Assembly (NCBI GenBank): GCA_964402115.1
Contig: CAYOBW010000083.1
Coordinates: 1-25,808 of the forward strand
Direction of reading: 5' to 3'
Origin: CAYOBW01 sp964402115
Lineage (GTDB): Bacteria; Verrucomicrobiota; Kiritimatiellia; UBA8416; CAYOBW01
Length of the DNA stretch: 25,808 nucleotides
Part shown: positions 6,970 through 16,954 of the stretch, piece after piece
How the letters are laid out: each line of letters begins with the position of its first letter
Numbering within the stretch: the stretch's first letter is position 1
Made by a program: the position numbers and the translations under genes
Notes under the pieces: model-generated
What the model was told of the DNA's origin: nothing
Databases searched by the model: none
The model's input: the letters and a program-made list of their open reading frames with translations, nothing else

Positions 6970-9900
6970 ATGACGATGGAAAACCCGTTACAGGCAGCCG
7001 GCACGCCGCGGCCGGCGGAGCGGATACGCGCGCGCCTTGAGACCTCCCGCAGGGAACTCCTGGACTTGACGTACCAGAACCGGCTGCTCAACTTCCGTGA
7101 ACTCACGGGCAGCGGAGTCCGCGTGGTCGAGGAACGGTCGGACCATGTTTTGGAGCTGCTCTACACGAAGGGCAAGGCGATGCAGTTCGACGCCTCGCCG
7201 CTGGCGCCGGACACGGCCGGCCCGGACCACGACAGCTTGCTGGAGGATTACCTGGCACAGCACCGCAACGAGCAGGCGCCGGCCTACAACTCCCCGGAAT
7301 CCCTGGCCGAACGCCAATCCGACGCGCGGCTGCAGACGCCGTACACCGAGGAGGTCCTCGAACGCCGGCTGCTGAACACGTTCTACAAAGCCCGCGAATC
7401 CATCGAGGAGCAGGGCGTGAACACGCTGTTCCTCGCGCTGGGGAGCCTGTACTACACCGACGAGGCGAAGCCGGGCGCGACGCTGCGGGCGCCCGTGATC
7501 CTGCTGCCCGTCGTCATGAGCCGGACGAACGTTCGCGCGGCCTTCAAGATGTCCTACAACGGCGACGAGCTGTGCCGCAATGTGTCGCTGGAGGCCAAGC
7601 TGAAGGAACTGGGCGTGGATGGATGGCCGGACCTGGTTGAGGCGGATGACCAGGACGAACTGACGCCCGGAACCTACTTCGACAGCGTGAGCCGATGCAT
7701 CGCGGCCAGGCCCGACTGGCGGCTGGAACGTAACGAGATCGCGCTCGGCTTCTTCTCGTTCCAGAAGTTCGTGATGTACAAGGACCTGGACCCCAAGGCG
7801 TGGCCCGCGGAGGCCACGCTGGAGGACCACGCGGTCGTCAGCCGGCTCATCGGCGACATAGGCTTCGCGGCGGAACCCGTCGTCCTGCCCCGGGATTGCC
7901 GCCTGGATGACGTGCTGAACCCGGCCGCGCTTTTCCACGTCGTGGACGCCGACAGCTCACAGGCGGAGGTCCTGGCCGAGGTCGCCACGGGGCGCAACAT
8001 GGTGATCGAGGGCCCGCCCGGCACCGGCAAGTCGCAGACGATCACGAACCTCATCGCCCAGTCGGTGGCGGCGGGCAAGACCGTGCTCTTCGTCGCCGAG
8101 AAGCTCGCGGCGCTGGAGGTGGTCAAGCGCCGCCTCACGAGCATCGGGCTCGGCGATCTCGTGCTGGAATTCCACAGCAACAAGACGAGCAAGGCGGCCT
8201 TCCTCGCCGACCTGAAGCAGGTGTGGGAACAGGGGGCGCCGCGCGTGGAGGGCTTCGACGCGAACCTCAAGCGGCTCACGGAGAGCGTGGGCACGTTGAA
8301 CCGCCATGCCGATGACGTCAATCAACCCATCGGACAGACCGGCTTCAGCCCATACCGCCTGTTCGGGTTGCTGCCCCGCCTGCAACGCCTGCTGGCGGAC
8401 CGGCAACCGCCCGAACTCGAGATCCCCGGCTGGGTGGAGTGGACCGAAGCGCGCTATGAGGCCGTCCTCGAATGGACCCGCGAGCTCGAGGTGCTGGTGC
8501 GCGAAGTCGGCGCCGTGGACGAGCACCCCTTCCGCGATTCCCGCCTGGTCGTGGCCTTGCCCGGCAGCCTTCCGGGGATCGCCGCCGCCGCGGAACGGGC
8601 GCAAACCGCGCACCGTCAGCTGCTGGCGGCCTGGCAGCCGCTGGCAGACGAGCTGCAGGTGCCCGCGGACCTCAGCCTGCGCGAAGTGCGCACGCTGCTC
8701 GCGCTGCTGGCGGAGATGACGGCCTGGCCGGACCTGGCGACACTGCCGGTCGACAACCCGGCCTGGCTGATCCAGGCCGACGACATTGCCGCCGCGCTCG
8801 ACTGCGCGGCCAACGTGGCCCGCCTGACCGCACAGTGGCGGCCGCACCTGGCGGAGGCAGCGTGGGACCATCCGGACGCCGAAGCCCTGCGCGCGTGTCT
8901 CGCCGCGTATCTGCCCGTCTGGTATCGCTGGCTCTCCGGCACCTACCGCGCGGCCAGCCGCCAATTGAAGCCCCTCTGGCGGATTGCGCCTCCCGGCAAG
9001 CTGAGGGACAGGGTGGCGGGCTTGCAGGCCATTGCGGACGTACAGCAGGCGCGCTCGGTCCTGCGCGAGAAGGACGGGCTCATGGGGCAGCTCTTCGGTT
9101 CGCAATGGCGCGCCGAGCTGTCGCAGGCTGACCGCCTCCGCCAGATCGGCGCCGCCATCCGCCACCTGCACGCCACCGTCCGGCGCCCCGAGCTGCGCGC
9201 CCCACTCTGCGCGGCCCTCGGCCGCGGTTTCAGCAGCAGCGCCTTTCGAGCGGTGTGGGAGCCGGCCCAGCAGGCGCTCGACCGATACGAAGCCGAGCTG
9301 CGGAACGTCCTGCAACAGCTCGACGTCCGGGTCGCCGAGCGTGACGAGGAGCGGGATTTCCTGGCGCAGTCGCTCGCCGTGCAGGGGGCCAGGCTCGAGC
9401 GCTGGATGACCGACATACACCGGCTCCCGCCCATGGCCCGGTTCAACGCAATGCGCCAGCACCTGCAGGGCGAAGACCTCTCCGGTCTGGCGGCGGTGGC
9501 TGGCGCCTGGACAGGCTCCGCGACCCACCTGGGGGAGCTGCTGACCTGGCGCTGGGGCGCCGCGATCCTGCAGGCATGCCTGCAGACGCACCCGCAGCTG
9601 GCCCGTTTCAGCGGCGGACTGGCCGACCGCTGGGTCTCCAACTTCCGCGACGCCGACCTCAAGCTGTTCGCGCACAACCGCGCGCGTGTTCTGAAGCTGC
9701 ACCACGCCAACCTGCCCGACCGGCAGGGTGCGGGCGAGATGGCCATCCTGAACAAGGAGTTCAACAAGCGCGCGCGCCTGATGCCGATTCGCAGGCTGAT
9801 GGCCGAGGCGGGCCGGGCCATTCAGCACGCGAAACCCGTCTTCATGATGAGCCCCTTCTCGGTGGCAACGTATCTGCCCCGCGGGAGCATGCTGTTCGAT

Positions 9901-11757
9901 CTCGTGGTGTTCGACGAGGCCAGCCAGGTCAAGCCCGTCGACGCGCTGGGAGCCGTGGCACGGGGACGCCAGACCGTGGTGGTCGGAGACAGCCGCCAGC
10001 TGCCGCCGACGGCCTTCTTCGAGAAGCTGATGGACGAGACGGCCGACGACGAGAGCGAAACCAAGGACGTCGAGAGCATCCTCGGGCAGTTCAATGCCAG
10101 GGGCGCGCACCGGAACATGCTGCGCTGGCACTATCGCAGCCGGCACAACTCGCTGATCGACTACTCCAACCACGCCTTCTACCGCGACCAACTGGTCGTG
10201 TTCCCCTCGCCGGACGCCGCGCGGACACGGCTGGGCCTGCATTTCATCCACTTGCCGGACTGCATCTACGAACGGGGCGCGCACAGGGCCCGCAATCCCA
10301 TGGAAGCGCAGCGGGTGGCCGAGGAGGTCATGCGGCATGCGGTCGAGCACCCCGCGGAGACGCTGGGCGTGGTCGCCTTCAACATCAACCAGATGCAGGA
10401 GATTGCGGACCGGGTGGAGATCCTGCGGCGGCAGCGGCCGGAGTGCGAGACGTTTTTCGGCAACCACGCCGCCGAGCCCTTCTTCGTGAAGAACCTGGAG
10501 AGCGTCCAGGGCGACGAGCGGGACGTGATCTTCATCAGCGTGGGGTTCGGACGCGATGCCGAGGGACGACTGCACATGGCCTTCGGCGCCTTGAATGGCG
10601 AGGGGGGGGAGCGACGGCTCAACGTGCTCATCACACGCGCCAAGCAGCGCTGCCTCGTGTTCTCTAGCATCGCTTCCGACCAGATTGTCGTCGGTCCGGC
10701 AGCCAAGGCGGGCGTCCGGCACCTGAAAGACTTCCTCCGCTTTGCGGAGCAAGGCGCCTGCGACGGGGCGGAACGTACCACGAACGAACCGGAAGCCCCC
10801 TTCGAGCTGGAAGTCGCGCGCGCGATAACCGCGCTCGGCTACCAGGTCCAGCACCGGGTTGGATCCGCTGGCTGCTCCATCGACCTGGCCGTCGCAGCCC
10901 CTGAAAGCCCGGGGCGGTACCTGCTGGGCGTGGAGTGCGACGGCGCGCGTTACCACGCGTCGCGCTGGGCCAGGGACCGTGACCGTTTGCGGCAGAGTGT
11001 CCTGGAGGGGCTGGGCTGGAGGATCCACGGCGTCTGGAGCAGGAGCTGGTTCGACGACCACCAGGGGGAGACAAGTCGCCTGGCCGCCGCCATCCGGCAG
11101 TCGGCGCACCCCGACGCCGCGGCGGCCAAACCGCTCCCGCAACCGCCGGCTGAGATCCAACGGGAACAGAAGGCGTCAGCCGACGCAGGCCCCCGCGCGG
11201 TCCCTTACGCGTGCGCCACCCTGCAGCCCCTGCCGGGGGACCAGGGTTTCGAGGGGCTTGCCGAGAACCGGATCGCGGACTTGCTCATGGCTGTTGTCGC
11301 GGTCGAATCGCCCATCCACGTGGACGAGGCGCTGCGGCGGGTGACGGAGGCTGCTGCCGTGAAGCGCGTCACCCAGCGGATCCGCGAGACGTTCCAGGGC
11401 GCCGTCGCGCTGCTGACGCGAACCCGCAAAGTGACGTTGGAGGAGCAGATCCTGTGGGCCGCCGGAAAGCCCCTGGACGTCGTTCGCAATCGCGCGGGCG
11501 TGGCGGGCGTATCGAGCAGCATCGAACAGGTCCCGTACGCCGAGATCGCTCTGGCCTTCGAGACGATCCTGAAGTCGGCCTTCCGCATTTCGGAAGACGA
11601 GATCTGCCGGGAAACGCTCGACCTGCTCGGACTCGGTCTCCTCAGCCCGCAAAGACGCGCCCACCTGGTCCAGACGCTGCAGCGGAGCGTGGCTGAGGGC
11701 AGGCTAAAACGGCAGGGCGAGTTCCTCGTCAGGGGCGACTCCGGGCCGGCCCTCTGA
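6970..11757 (+). CDS. DUF4011 / superfamily-1 helicase / Vsr-like nuclease / DUF3320 protein (candidate defence gene)
   Basis: This giant 1595-residue protein has four recognisable parts. A DUF4011-type N-terminus carries LLDLTYQNRLLNFREL near residue 33. A superfamily-1, Upf1-like helicase is split by a long helical insert: Walker A GPPGTGKS at 348-355, then after about 620 residues Walker B FDEAS at 981-985, motif III GDSRQLPP at 1006-1013, VQGDERD at 1179-1185 and motif VI LITRAKQR at 1220-1227. A Vsr/MTES_1575-like endonuclease domain has D1305 (SIDLAV) and E1322 plus D1324 (GVECDGARYH). A DUF3320-like C-terminus spans about 1430-1590. This domain order is that of a single-protein family proposed as anti-phage defence (the DUF4011-helicase-Vsr type); that assignment is from memory. 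It lies 57 nt after nadE with no other defence gene beside it. The second Met at 6976 is an alternative start. Confidence 0.88.
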   Translation: MTMENPLQAAGTPRPAERIRARLETSRRELLDLTYQNRLLNFRELTGSGVRVVEERSDHVLELLYTKGKAMQFDASPLAPDTAGPDHDSLLEDYLAQHRNEQAPAYNSPESLAERQSDARLQTPYTEEVLERRLLNTFYKARESIEEQGVNTLFLALGSLYYTDEAKPGATLRAPVILLPVVMSRTNVRAAFKMSYNGDELCRNVSLEAKLKELGVDGWPDLVEADDQDELTPGTYFDSVSRCIAARPDWRLERNEIALGFFSFQKFVMYKDLDPKAWPAEATLEDHAVVSRLIGDIGFAAEPVVLPRDCRLDDVLNPAALFHVVDADSSQAEVLAEVATGRNMVIEGPPGTGKSQTITNLIAQSVAAGKTVLFVAEKLAALEVVKRRLTSIGLGDLVLEFHSNKTSKAAFLADLKQVWEQGAPRVEGFDANLKRLTESVGTLNRHADDVNQPIGQTGFSPYRLFGLLPRLQRLLADRQPPELEIPGWVEWTEARYEAVLEWTRELEVLVREVGAVDEHPFRDSRLVVALPGSLPGIAAAAERAQTAHRQLLAAWQPLADELQVPADLSLREVRTLLALLAEMTAWPDLATLPVDNPAWLIQADDIAAALDCAANVARLTAQWRPHLAEAAWDHPDAEALRACLAAYLPVWYRWLSGTYRAASRQLKPLWRIAPPGKLRDRVAGLQAIADVQQARSVLREKDGLMGQLFGSQWRAELSQADRLRQIGAAIRHLHATVRRPELRAPLCAALGRGFSSSAFRAVWEPAQQALDRYEAELRNVLQQLDVRVAERDEERDFLAQSLAVQGARLERWMTDIHRLPPMARFNAMRQHLQGEDLSGLAAVAGAWTGSATHLGELLTWRWGAAILQACLQTHPQLARFSGGLADRWVSNFRDADLKLFAHNRARVLKLHHANLPDRQGAGEMAILNKEFNKRARLMPIRRLMAEAGRAIQHAKPVFMMSPFSVATYLPRGSMLFDLVVFDEASQVKPVDALGAVARGRQTVVVGDSRQLPPTAFFEKLMDETADDESETKDVESILGQFNARGAHRNMLRWHYRSRHNSLIDYSNHAFYRDQLVVFPSPDAARTRLGLHFIHLPDCIYERGAHRARNPMEAQRVAEEVMRHAVEHPAETLGVVAFNINQMQEIADRVEILRRQRPECETFFGNHAAEPFFVKNLESVQGDERDVIFISVGFGRDAEGRLHMAFGALNGEGGERRLNVLITRAKQRCLVFSSIASDQIVVGPAAKAGVRHLKDFLRFAEQGACDGAERTTNEPEAPFELEVARAITALGYQVQHRVGSAGCSIDLAVAAPESPGRYLLGVECDGARYHASRWARDRDRLRQSVLEGLGWRIHGVWSRSWFDDHQGETSRLAAAIRQSAHPDAAAAKPLPQPPAEIQREQKASADAGPRAVPYACATLQPLPGDQGFEGLAENRIADLLMAVVAVESPIHVDEALRRVTEAAAVKRVTQRIRETFQGAVALLTRTRKVTLEEQILWAAGKPLDVVRNRAGVAGVSSSIEQVPYAEIALAFETILKSAFRISEDEICRETLDLLGLGLLSPQRRAHLVQTLQRSVAEGRLKRQGEFLVRGDSGPAL

Positions 11758-11815
11758 AATCGTCCGGAATCGGTCGCCCGTCGGCGTCGTAATGTCCGAA
11801 AACGTGAACAGAGCC

Positions 11816-13090
<1,275 letters not shown>

Positions 13091-13108
13091 TTCCACCCCC
13101 TTCGCGCG

Positions 13109-13145
13109 AAAAAAGAGAGGCGCACGGCAAAACCGGGCGCCTCTC
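13109..13145 (-). terminator. Rho-independent terminator of rpsA
   Basis: Read on the minus strand, GAGAGGCGC (13145-13137) pairs perfectly with GCGCCTCTC (13123-13115). A 13-nt loop between them can form an extra CGG/CCG pairing. A run of six T follows (13114-13109). This is a textbook intrinsic terminator. It starts 29 nt after the rpsA stop, and its T-tract ends only 8 nt before the ribosome-binding sequence of tyrS. Confidence 0.88.
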
Positions 13146-13174
13146 CTGCGTTTCGCACGCGATACCGCTAAGGA

Positions 13175-14965
13175 CTATTCCTCGTCGCCGTCCCTGTCCC
13201 TGCGCCGCGACCCCTCGCCCGGCCGCCACTCCTCGCTCTGGTTCAACCCCAGAGCCTCGTCGAAGGCCGACGCCAGGCCGACCATGTCCTCGCCCGGCCG
13301 CAAGCCCTCGAGCAGCGAATCCTGCTGCTTCGTGAACTCCTCTTCCGGCATGCTGGCCGCCTTGATGCTCAGGCCGATCCGGCGCTCGGCGCGGTCCACC
13401 TTCACGATGCGCGCCTCCACGTCCTGACCCACCTCCAGCACGTCCTTCACCTTCTCCACATGCTGGTCGCTGATCTGCGAGATGTGCACGAGGCCGTCGA
13501 TGCCGTCCTCGAGTTCCACGAACGCGCCGAACGACGCGACCTTGGAGACCTTGCCCTTGACCATCTGGCCCACCTGGTAGCGGCCCGCGATCGAATCCCA
13601 GGGATCCTCGGCGGCCTGCTTCAGGCCCAGGCTGATGCGCTTGTTGTCGGAATCGACTTCCAGTACGACGGCGTCCACCGCCTCGCCCTTCTGCAGGACC
13701 TCGGACGGGTGGTTGACCTTGCGCGTCCACGACATATCGGAGACGTGGATCATGCCGTCGATGCCGTCTTCCAGCTCCACGAAGGCGCCGTAGGACGTGA
13801 AGTTCCGCACCGTGCCCGTGATGCGCGAGCCGACCGGGTAGCGCTCCTGCACCGTATCCCACGGATTCTCGCTCGTCTGGCGAATGCCGAGGGCGATCTT
13901 CTGCTCATCCTTGTTGATGTTGAGCACGACCACGTCCACATCGTCGCCGACCGACAGCACGTCGGACGCGCGGGCGATGCGCTTGGTCCAAGAAATCTCC
14001 GACACGTGCACCAGGCCTTCGACGCCCGGCTCGAGCTCGACGAACGCGCCGTAGGGCACCAGATTGACGACCTTGCCGCGCAGACGGCTTCCCACCGGGT
14101 AGCGGCTCTCGATGCCGTCCCAGGGATTCGCCAGCGTCTGCTTCAGACCGAGCGACACGCGCTCGCGGTCCTGATCGACGTCCAGGATGACGACGTTCAG
14201 TTCCTGGCCCACCTGCACCATCTCGGACGGGTGCTTGATGCGACCCCAGCTCATGTCGGTGATGTGCAGCAGGCCGTCCAGGCCGTCCAGGTCCACGAAC
14301 ACGCCGAAATCGGTGATGTTCTTGACCTTGCCGCGCCGCATCTGACCCGGCAGGATGGTGGTCATCAGGATCTTCTTCTTGTCGCGCATGCGCTCTTCGA
14401 TCAGCTCGCGCCGCGACACGATGATGTTCCGCCGTTCCGGGTTGATCTTCAGAATCTTGAACTCGTAGCGCCCGTTGACAAACGCGTCGGTGTTGTGCAC
14501 CGGGACCACGTCGATCTGCGAACCGGGCAGGAAGGCGTCGACCCCGTCGACGTCCACGATCAAGCCGCCGCGGACGCGGCTCTTGACGGTGCCTTCCACC
14601 ACTCCGCCCTCGGCGTGGCTGGCGAGCACCTTTTCCCAGCGCAGCTTCTGATCGGCCTTGATCTTGCTCAGCACGACCATGCCGTCCTCGTTCTCGATCG
14701 CATCGAGGAGCACGTTCAGCTGGTCGCCTACTTTGACCTGCGAGAGGTCCGCGAATTCCTGGCCCGAGATGACACCTTCCGACTTGTACCCGATGTCCAC
14801 GAGGACTTCGTTGGCGCGCACTTCGAGGACTTTGCCATCGACGATGGAACCCTCGCTGAAGTTGCGCAGGGTTTCCCCGTACATTTTCTCCATCTCAGCC
14901 CGCTGGTCGCCGGTGAAGAGAGCGAGATCGAAGTGGACGTGCCGTTTGCTTTTGGTTTGTTGCAT
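13175..14965 (-). CDS. rpsA: 30S ribosomal protein S1
   Basis: S1 binds mRNA on the 30S subunit and helps initiation on structured or weak leaders. The 596-residue protein carries six consecutive S1 (OB-fold) repeats. The first two are divergent (starting GSIVDGKVLEV and GGVVEGTVKSR). The next four are close to consensus: RGKVKNITDFGVFVDL, RGKVVNLVPYGAFVEL, TGTVRNFTSYGAFVEL and KGKVSKVASFGAFVEL, each followed by GLxHxSxxSW-type segments. A short acidic and arginine-rich tail (REGSRRRDRDGDEE-like) ends the protein. The frame is open to a TTG at 15001, but the ATG at 14965 has AGGAAAG upstream and gives the usual N-terminus. A 6-bp hairpin at 15004-15019 lies upstream. Transcription ends at the terminator before tyrS. 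Confidence 0.95.
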   Translation of the reverse strand: MQQTKSKRHVHFDLALFTGDQRAEMEKMYGETLRNFSEGSIVDGKVLEVRANEVLVDIGYKSEGVISGQEFADLSQVKVGDQLNVLLDAIENEDGMVVLSKIKADQKLRWEKVLASHAEGGVVEGTVKSRVRGGLIVDVDGVDAFLPGSQIDVVPVHNTDAFVNGRYEFKILKINPERRNIIVSRRELIEERMRDKKKILMTTILPGQMRRGKVKNITDFGVFVDLDGLDGLLHITDMSWGRIKHPSEMVQVGQELNVVILDVDQDRERVSLGLKQTLANPWDGIESRYPVGSRLRGKVVNLVPYGAFVELEPGVEGLVHVSEISWTKRIARASDVLSVGDDVDVVVLNINKDEQKIALGIRQTSENPWDTVQERYPVGSRITGTVRNFTSYGAFVELEDGIDGMIHVSDMSWTRKVNHPSEVLQKGEAVDAVVLEVDSDNKRISLGLKQAAEDPWDSIAGRYQVGQMVKGKVSKVASFGAFVELEDGIDGLVHISQISDQHVEKVKDVLEVGQDVEARIVKVDRAERRIGLSIKAASMPEEEFTKQQDSLLEGLRPGEDMVGLASAFDEALGLNQSEEWRPGEGSRRRDRDGDEE

Positions 14966-15099
14966 GTTCTTTCCTGTTTGTTTCCACCCACCGCCTGTCA
15001 ATCCGTGCCGCCCGGCACGCAGGGGGGATTACCGCCACATGTAAGGCGTTGAACGGTAGCGCACAGCCGGCCCCGGAGGCAAGCAGCAAAACCAACGAT

Positions 15100-16035
15100 T
15101 TACTTCTGCTCCAGGTAGGCCGCTTCCAGGCTGTCGCCGCGGCGGATTTCGAGCAGGCCGACGCCCTGCACGGCCAGCCAGGCGCAGACGGCCGCGTTGA
15201 GGGTGGCAATGGACCGCGTGTCGCCGTAGCGCAGCAGCAGCACCGCCCCCGCCCCGCCGGCGTCAACCTGCACGGTCTGTTCAAGGACGACGTCGGGCAG
15301 GCTCGCCCGCAGGTCGTCCAGCGCCGCCAGGGGCCCCGTCAGCCAATAGCGCACGACCTGCCGCCGGCCGGCCACGGCATCCACCGTGCCCTGCCGGACC
15401 AGCCGGCCGTGTTCGATGAAAGCCACGTGGTCGCAGATCAGCTCGACTTCATGGAGATTGTGCGAGCTGATCACGATCGTCTGGCGGCCGCGCCGGGCAC
15501 AGAGGATGCCGCGCATGTTGGCCACCTCCTTCGGATCGAGCCCGCTCATCGGTTCGTCCAGGAGGATCAACTCGGGGTTCCCGAGGAAAGCCTGCGCGAT
15601 CATGACCCGCCGCCGCATGCCGTGGGACAGCGTGCGCACGACGGAATCGGCGCGATCGGCGAGATGCACCCATTCCAGGATCTCGGCCACGTTGCGCCGG
15701 GCGGCGGGGCGCGCCAGCCCCTGCAGCTCGGCGTAGTACTGCAGGAGGTCGCACACACGCGCGGTCCGCGGCAAATCCGTATCCTGCGGCAGCAGCGCCA
15801 CCCGCCCCACGTGCCGCGCCGGATCGAAGGGCCCCAGGCCCAGCAGGTCCACGAGACCCGCGTTGGGGCGGACCACGCCCGTCGCGACAGCCATCGAGGT
15901 GGTCTTGCCCGCGCCGTTGCTGCCCACCATGCCGAACACGGAACCGGCCGGGACGGACAGGTCGAGTCCGTCCAGCGCGCGACGCGCCCCGTAGCGCTTC
16001 ACGACGCCCTGCATCAAGAGTGCGGTCCCGTCCAT
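15100..16035 (-). CDS. ABC transporter ATP-binding protein
   Basis: This 311-residue nucleotide-binding subunit powers the permease encoded just upstream. All family motifs are present: Walker A GSNGAGKT (38-45), Q-loop Q84 in LLPQDTD, signature LSHGM (136-140), Walker B LILLDEP (156-162) and the H-loop histidine H192 in ISSHN. The RTLSHGMRRRV form and a roughly 90-residue C-terminal extension are typical of the CcmA/NatA branch of ABC-2 systems. The frame is open far upstream to 16173 inside the permease gene, but the ATG at 16035 has GAGGGGGG upstream and begins right where the domain starts. It lies 10 nt after the permease stop. The substrate is unknown; such pairs export drugs, lipids, polysaccharides or Na+, or act in gliding. 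Confidence 0.9.
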   Translation of the reverse strand: MDGTALLMQGVVKRYGARRALDGLDLSVPAGSVFGMVGSNGAGKTTSMAVATGVVRPNAGLVDLLGLGPFDPARHVGRVALLPQDTDLPRTARVCDLLQYYAELQGLARPAARRNVAEILEWVHLADRADSVVRTLSHGMRRRVMIAQAFLGNPELILLDEPMSGLDPKEVANMRGILCARRGRQTIVISSHNLHEVELICDHVAFIEHGRLVRQGTVDAVAGRRQVVRYWLTGPLAALDDLRASLPDVVLEQTVQVDAGGAGAVLLLRYGDTRSIATLNAAVCAWLAVQGVGLLEIRRGDSLEAAYLEQK

Positions 16036-16045
16036 CGCGCCCCCC

Positions 16046-16954
16046 TCACACATCCCGCCGGCACAGCACGGCGTAGCCGGCAAACAGGTAGCCCAGCCCG
16101 AGCGCCAGCAGGAACACGGCCCCGATGCCAAAGTGCAGCAGGTCCGGCCGCCACAGATCCACCCAGTGCCCATGCGGCGTCATCAGGATAATGCCTTCCC
16201 AAAGTGCGTCCAACCCCTTGCCCGCCTTGAAGTTAGCGACCCACGCCAGCACGCGCATGGCAATCCAGGCAATCATGCCCAGCACGATCGCGACGTTCGG
16301 CAGCCGCGTCAACTGCGACACGCCCAGCGCGAGTCCGACCGCCGAGAAGGAGAAGACCCAGGCGCGTGCGGCAAACAGGGCCATGGCCACCCCGGCCGCC
16401 ACGCCGTTCATGCCGGTCAGCCGGAAGCGCGCCGTACACCAGGCGCCCGCCGCGCTGAGGAAGAGCGCCACCAGCACGACCACGGCCTGGCCCATGAATT
16501 TGCCCAGGCACCAGGCCGAGCGCGACGAACGCAGCAACACCAGCCGCGCCGACCCCGACCCCAGCTCCTCCGAGATGCGGCTGGGAGCGGTCAGCATGAC
16601 GAGGAAAGGCGTGAACACGAAAGCCAGCCAGCCATAGACCACGGCCACGGGCGGCACCTGGAACAGGCTCATCGCCACGTCGTCGTTCCGCACCAGCGCC
16701 TTCACCATGTCCTGGAACTGGTGCGACCGCCAGAGGGCATCCACGACCGCCCCGGTGGGCGCGCCGGCGGGCACCTTCAGCACGTTCGCAATCTGGGTCT
16801 CCATGCGTTGGAGGGCGCTGATGAAGCCGTTCATGGCCAGCACCGCCCCGGCCACGTAGAGGACGAACACAACAGCCGCTCGCCGCGTCCGCAAACCGTC
16901 CGCAAGCTCGTGCCGCGCAATGATCAGCGCCGACCGCCAGAACCCATGCTTCAT
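16046..16954 (-). CDS. ABC-2 type transporter permease
   Basis: This 302-residue integral membrane protein is the channel partner of the ATPase encoded next. About six hydrophobic helices are visible, for example AAVVFVLYVAGAVLAM (near 26-41), VAVVYGWLAFVFTPFLVML (near 102-120), VVVLVALFLSAAGAW, VAAGVAMALFAARAWVFSF, VAIVLGMIAWIAM and IGAVFLLALGLGYLFAG. Between helices two and three is PSRISEELGSGSARLVLLR, the conserved cytoplasmic coupling loop of ABC-2 permeases. The first about 20 residues (SALIIARHELADGLRTRR) are the usual cytoplasmic lead-in. Its ATG overlaps the stop of the preceding gene by 4 nt (ATGA), so it is coupled to the 16951-17703 product. No substrate can be assigned. Confidence 0.88.
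   Translation of the reverse strand: MKHGFWRSALIIARHELADGLRTRRAAVVFVLYVAGAVLAMNGFISALQRMETQIANVLKVPAGAPTGAVVDALWRSHQFQDMVKALVRNDDVAMSLFQVPPVAVVYGWLAFVFTPFLVMLTAPSRISEELGSGSARLVLLRSSRSAWCLGKFMGQAVVVLVALFLSAAGAWCTARFRLTGMNGVAAGVAMALFAARAWVFSFSAVGLALGVSQLTRLPNVAIVLGMIAWIAMRVLAWVANFKAGKGLDALWEGIILMTPHGHWVDLWRPDLLHFGIGAVFLLALGLGYLFAGYAVLCRRDV

Noticed and set aside
7957..11160. 1067-codon open frame on the minus strand opposite the helicase gene
   Set aside because: It is antisense to a protein with full helicase motifs. High G+C removes stop codons from the opposite strand, and the translation is rich in Arg, Gly, Ala, His and Val without any motif.
13091..13145. T-box riboswitch before tyrS
   Set aside because: GGGGTGGAA resembles the T-box core, but it lies after the terminator at the ribosome-binding site. 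No specifier stem or antiterminator was seen, and the space between rpsA and tyrS is too short.
13460..15052. 530-codon plus-strand frame opposite rpsA
   Set aside because: It mirrors the S1 repeats (repeated VDAVxELHE-like units) and is explained by the repeated sense sequence.
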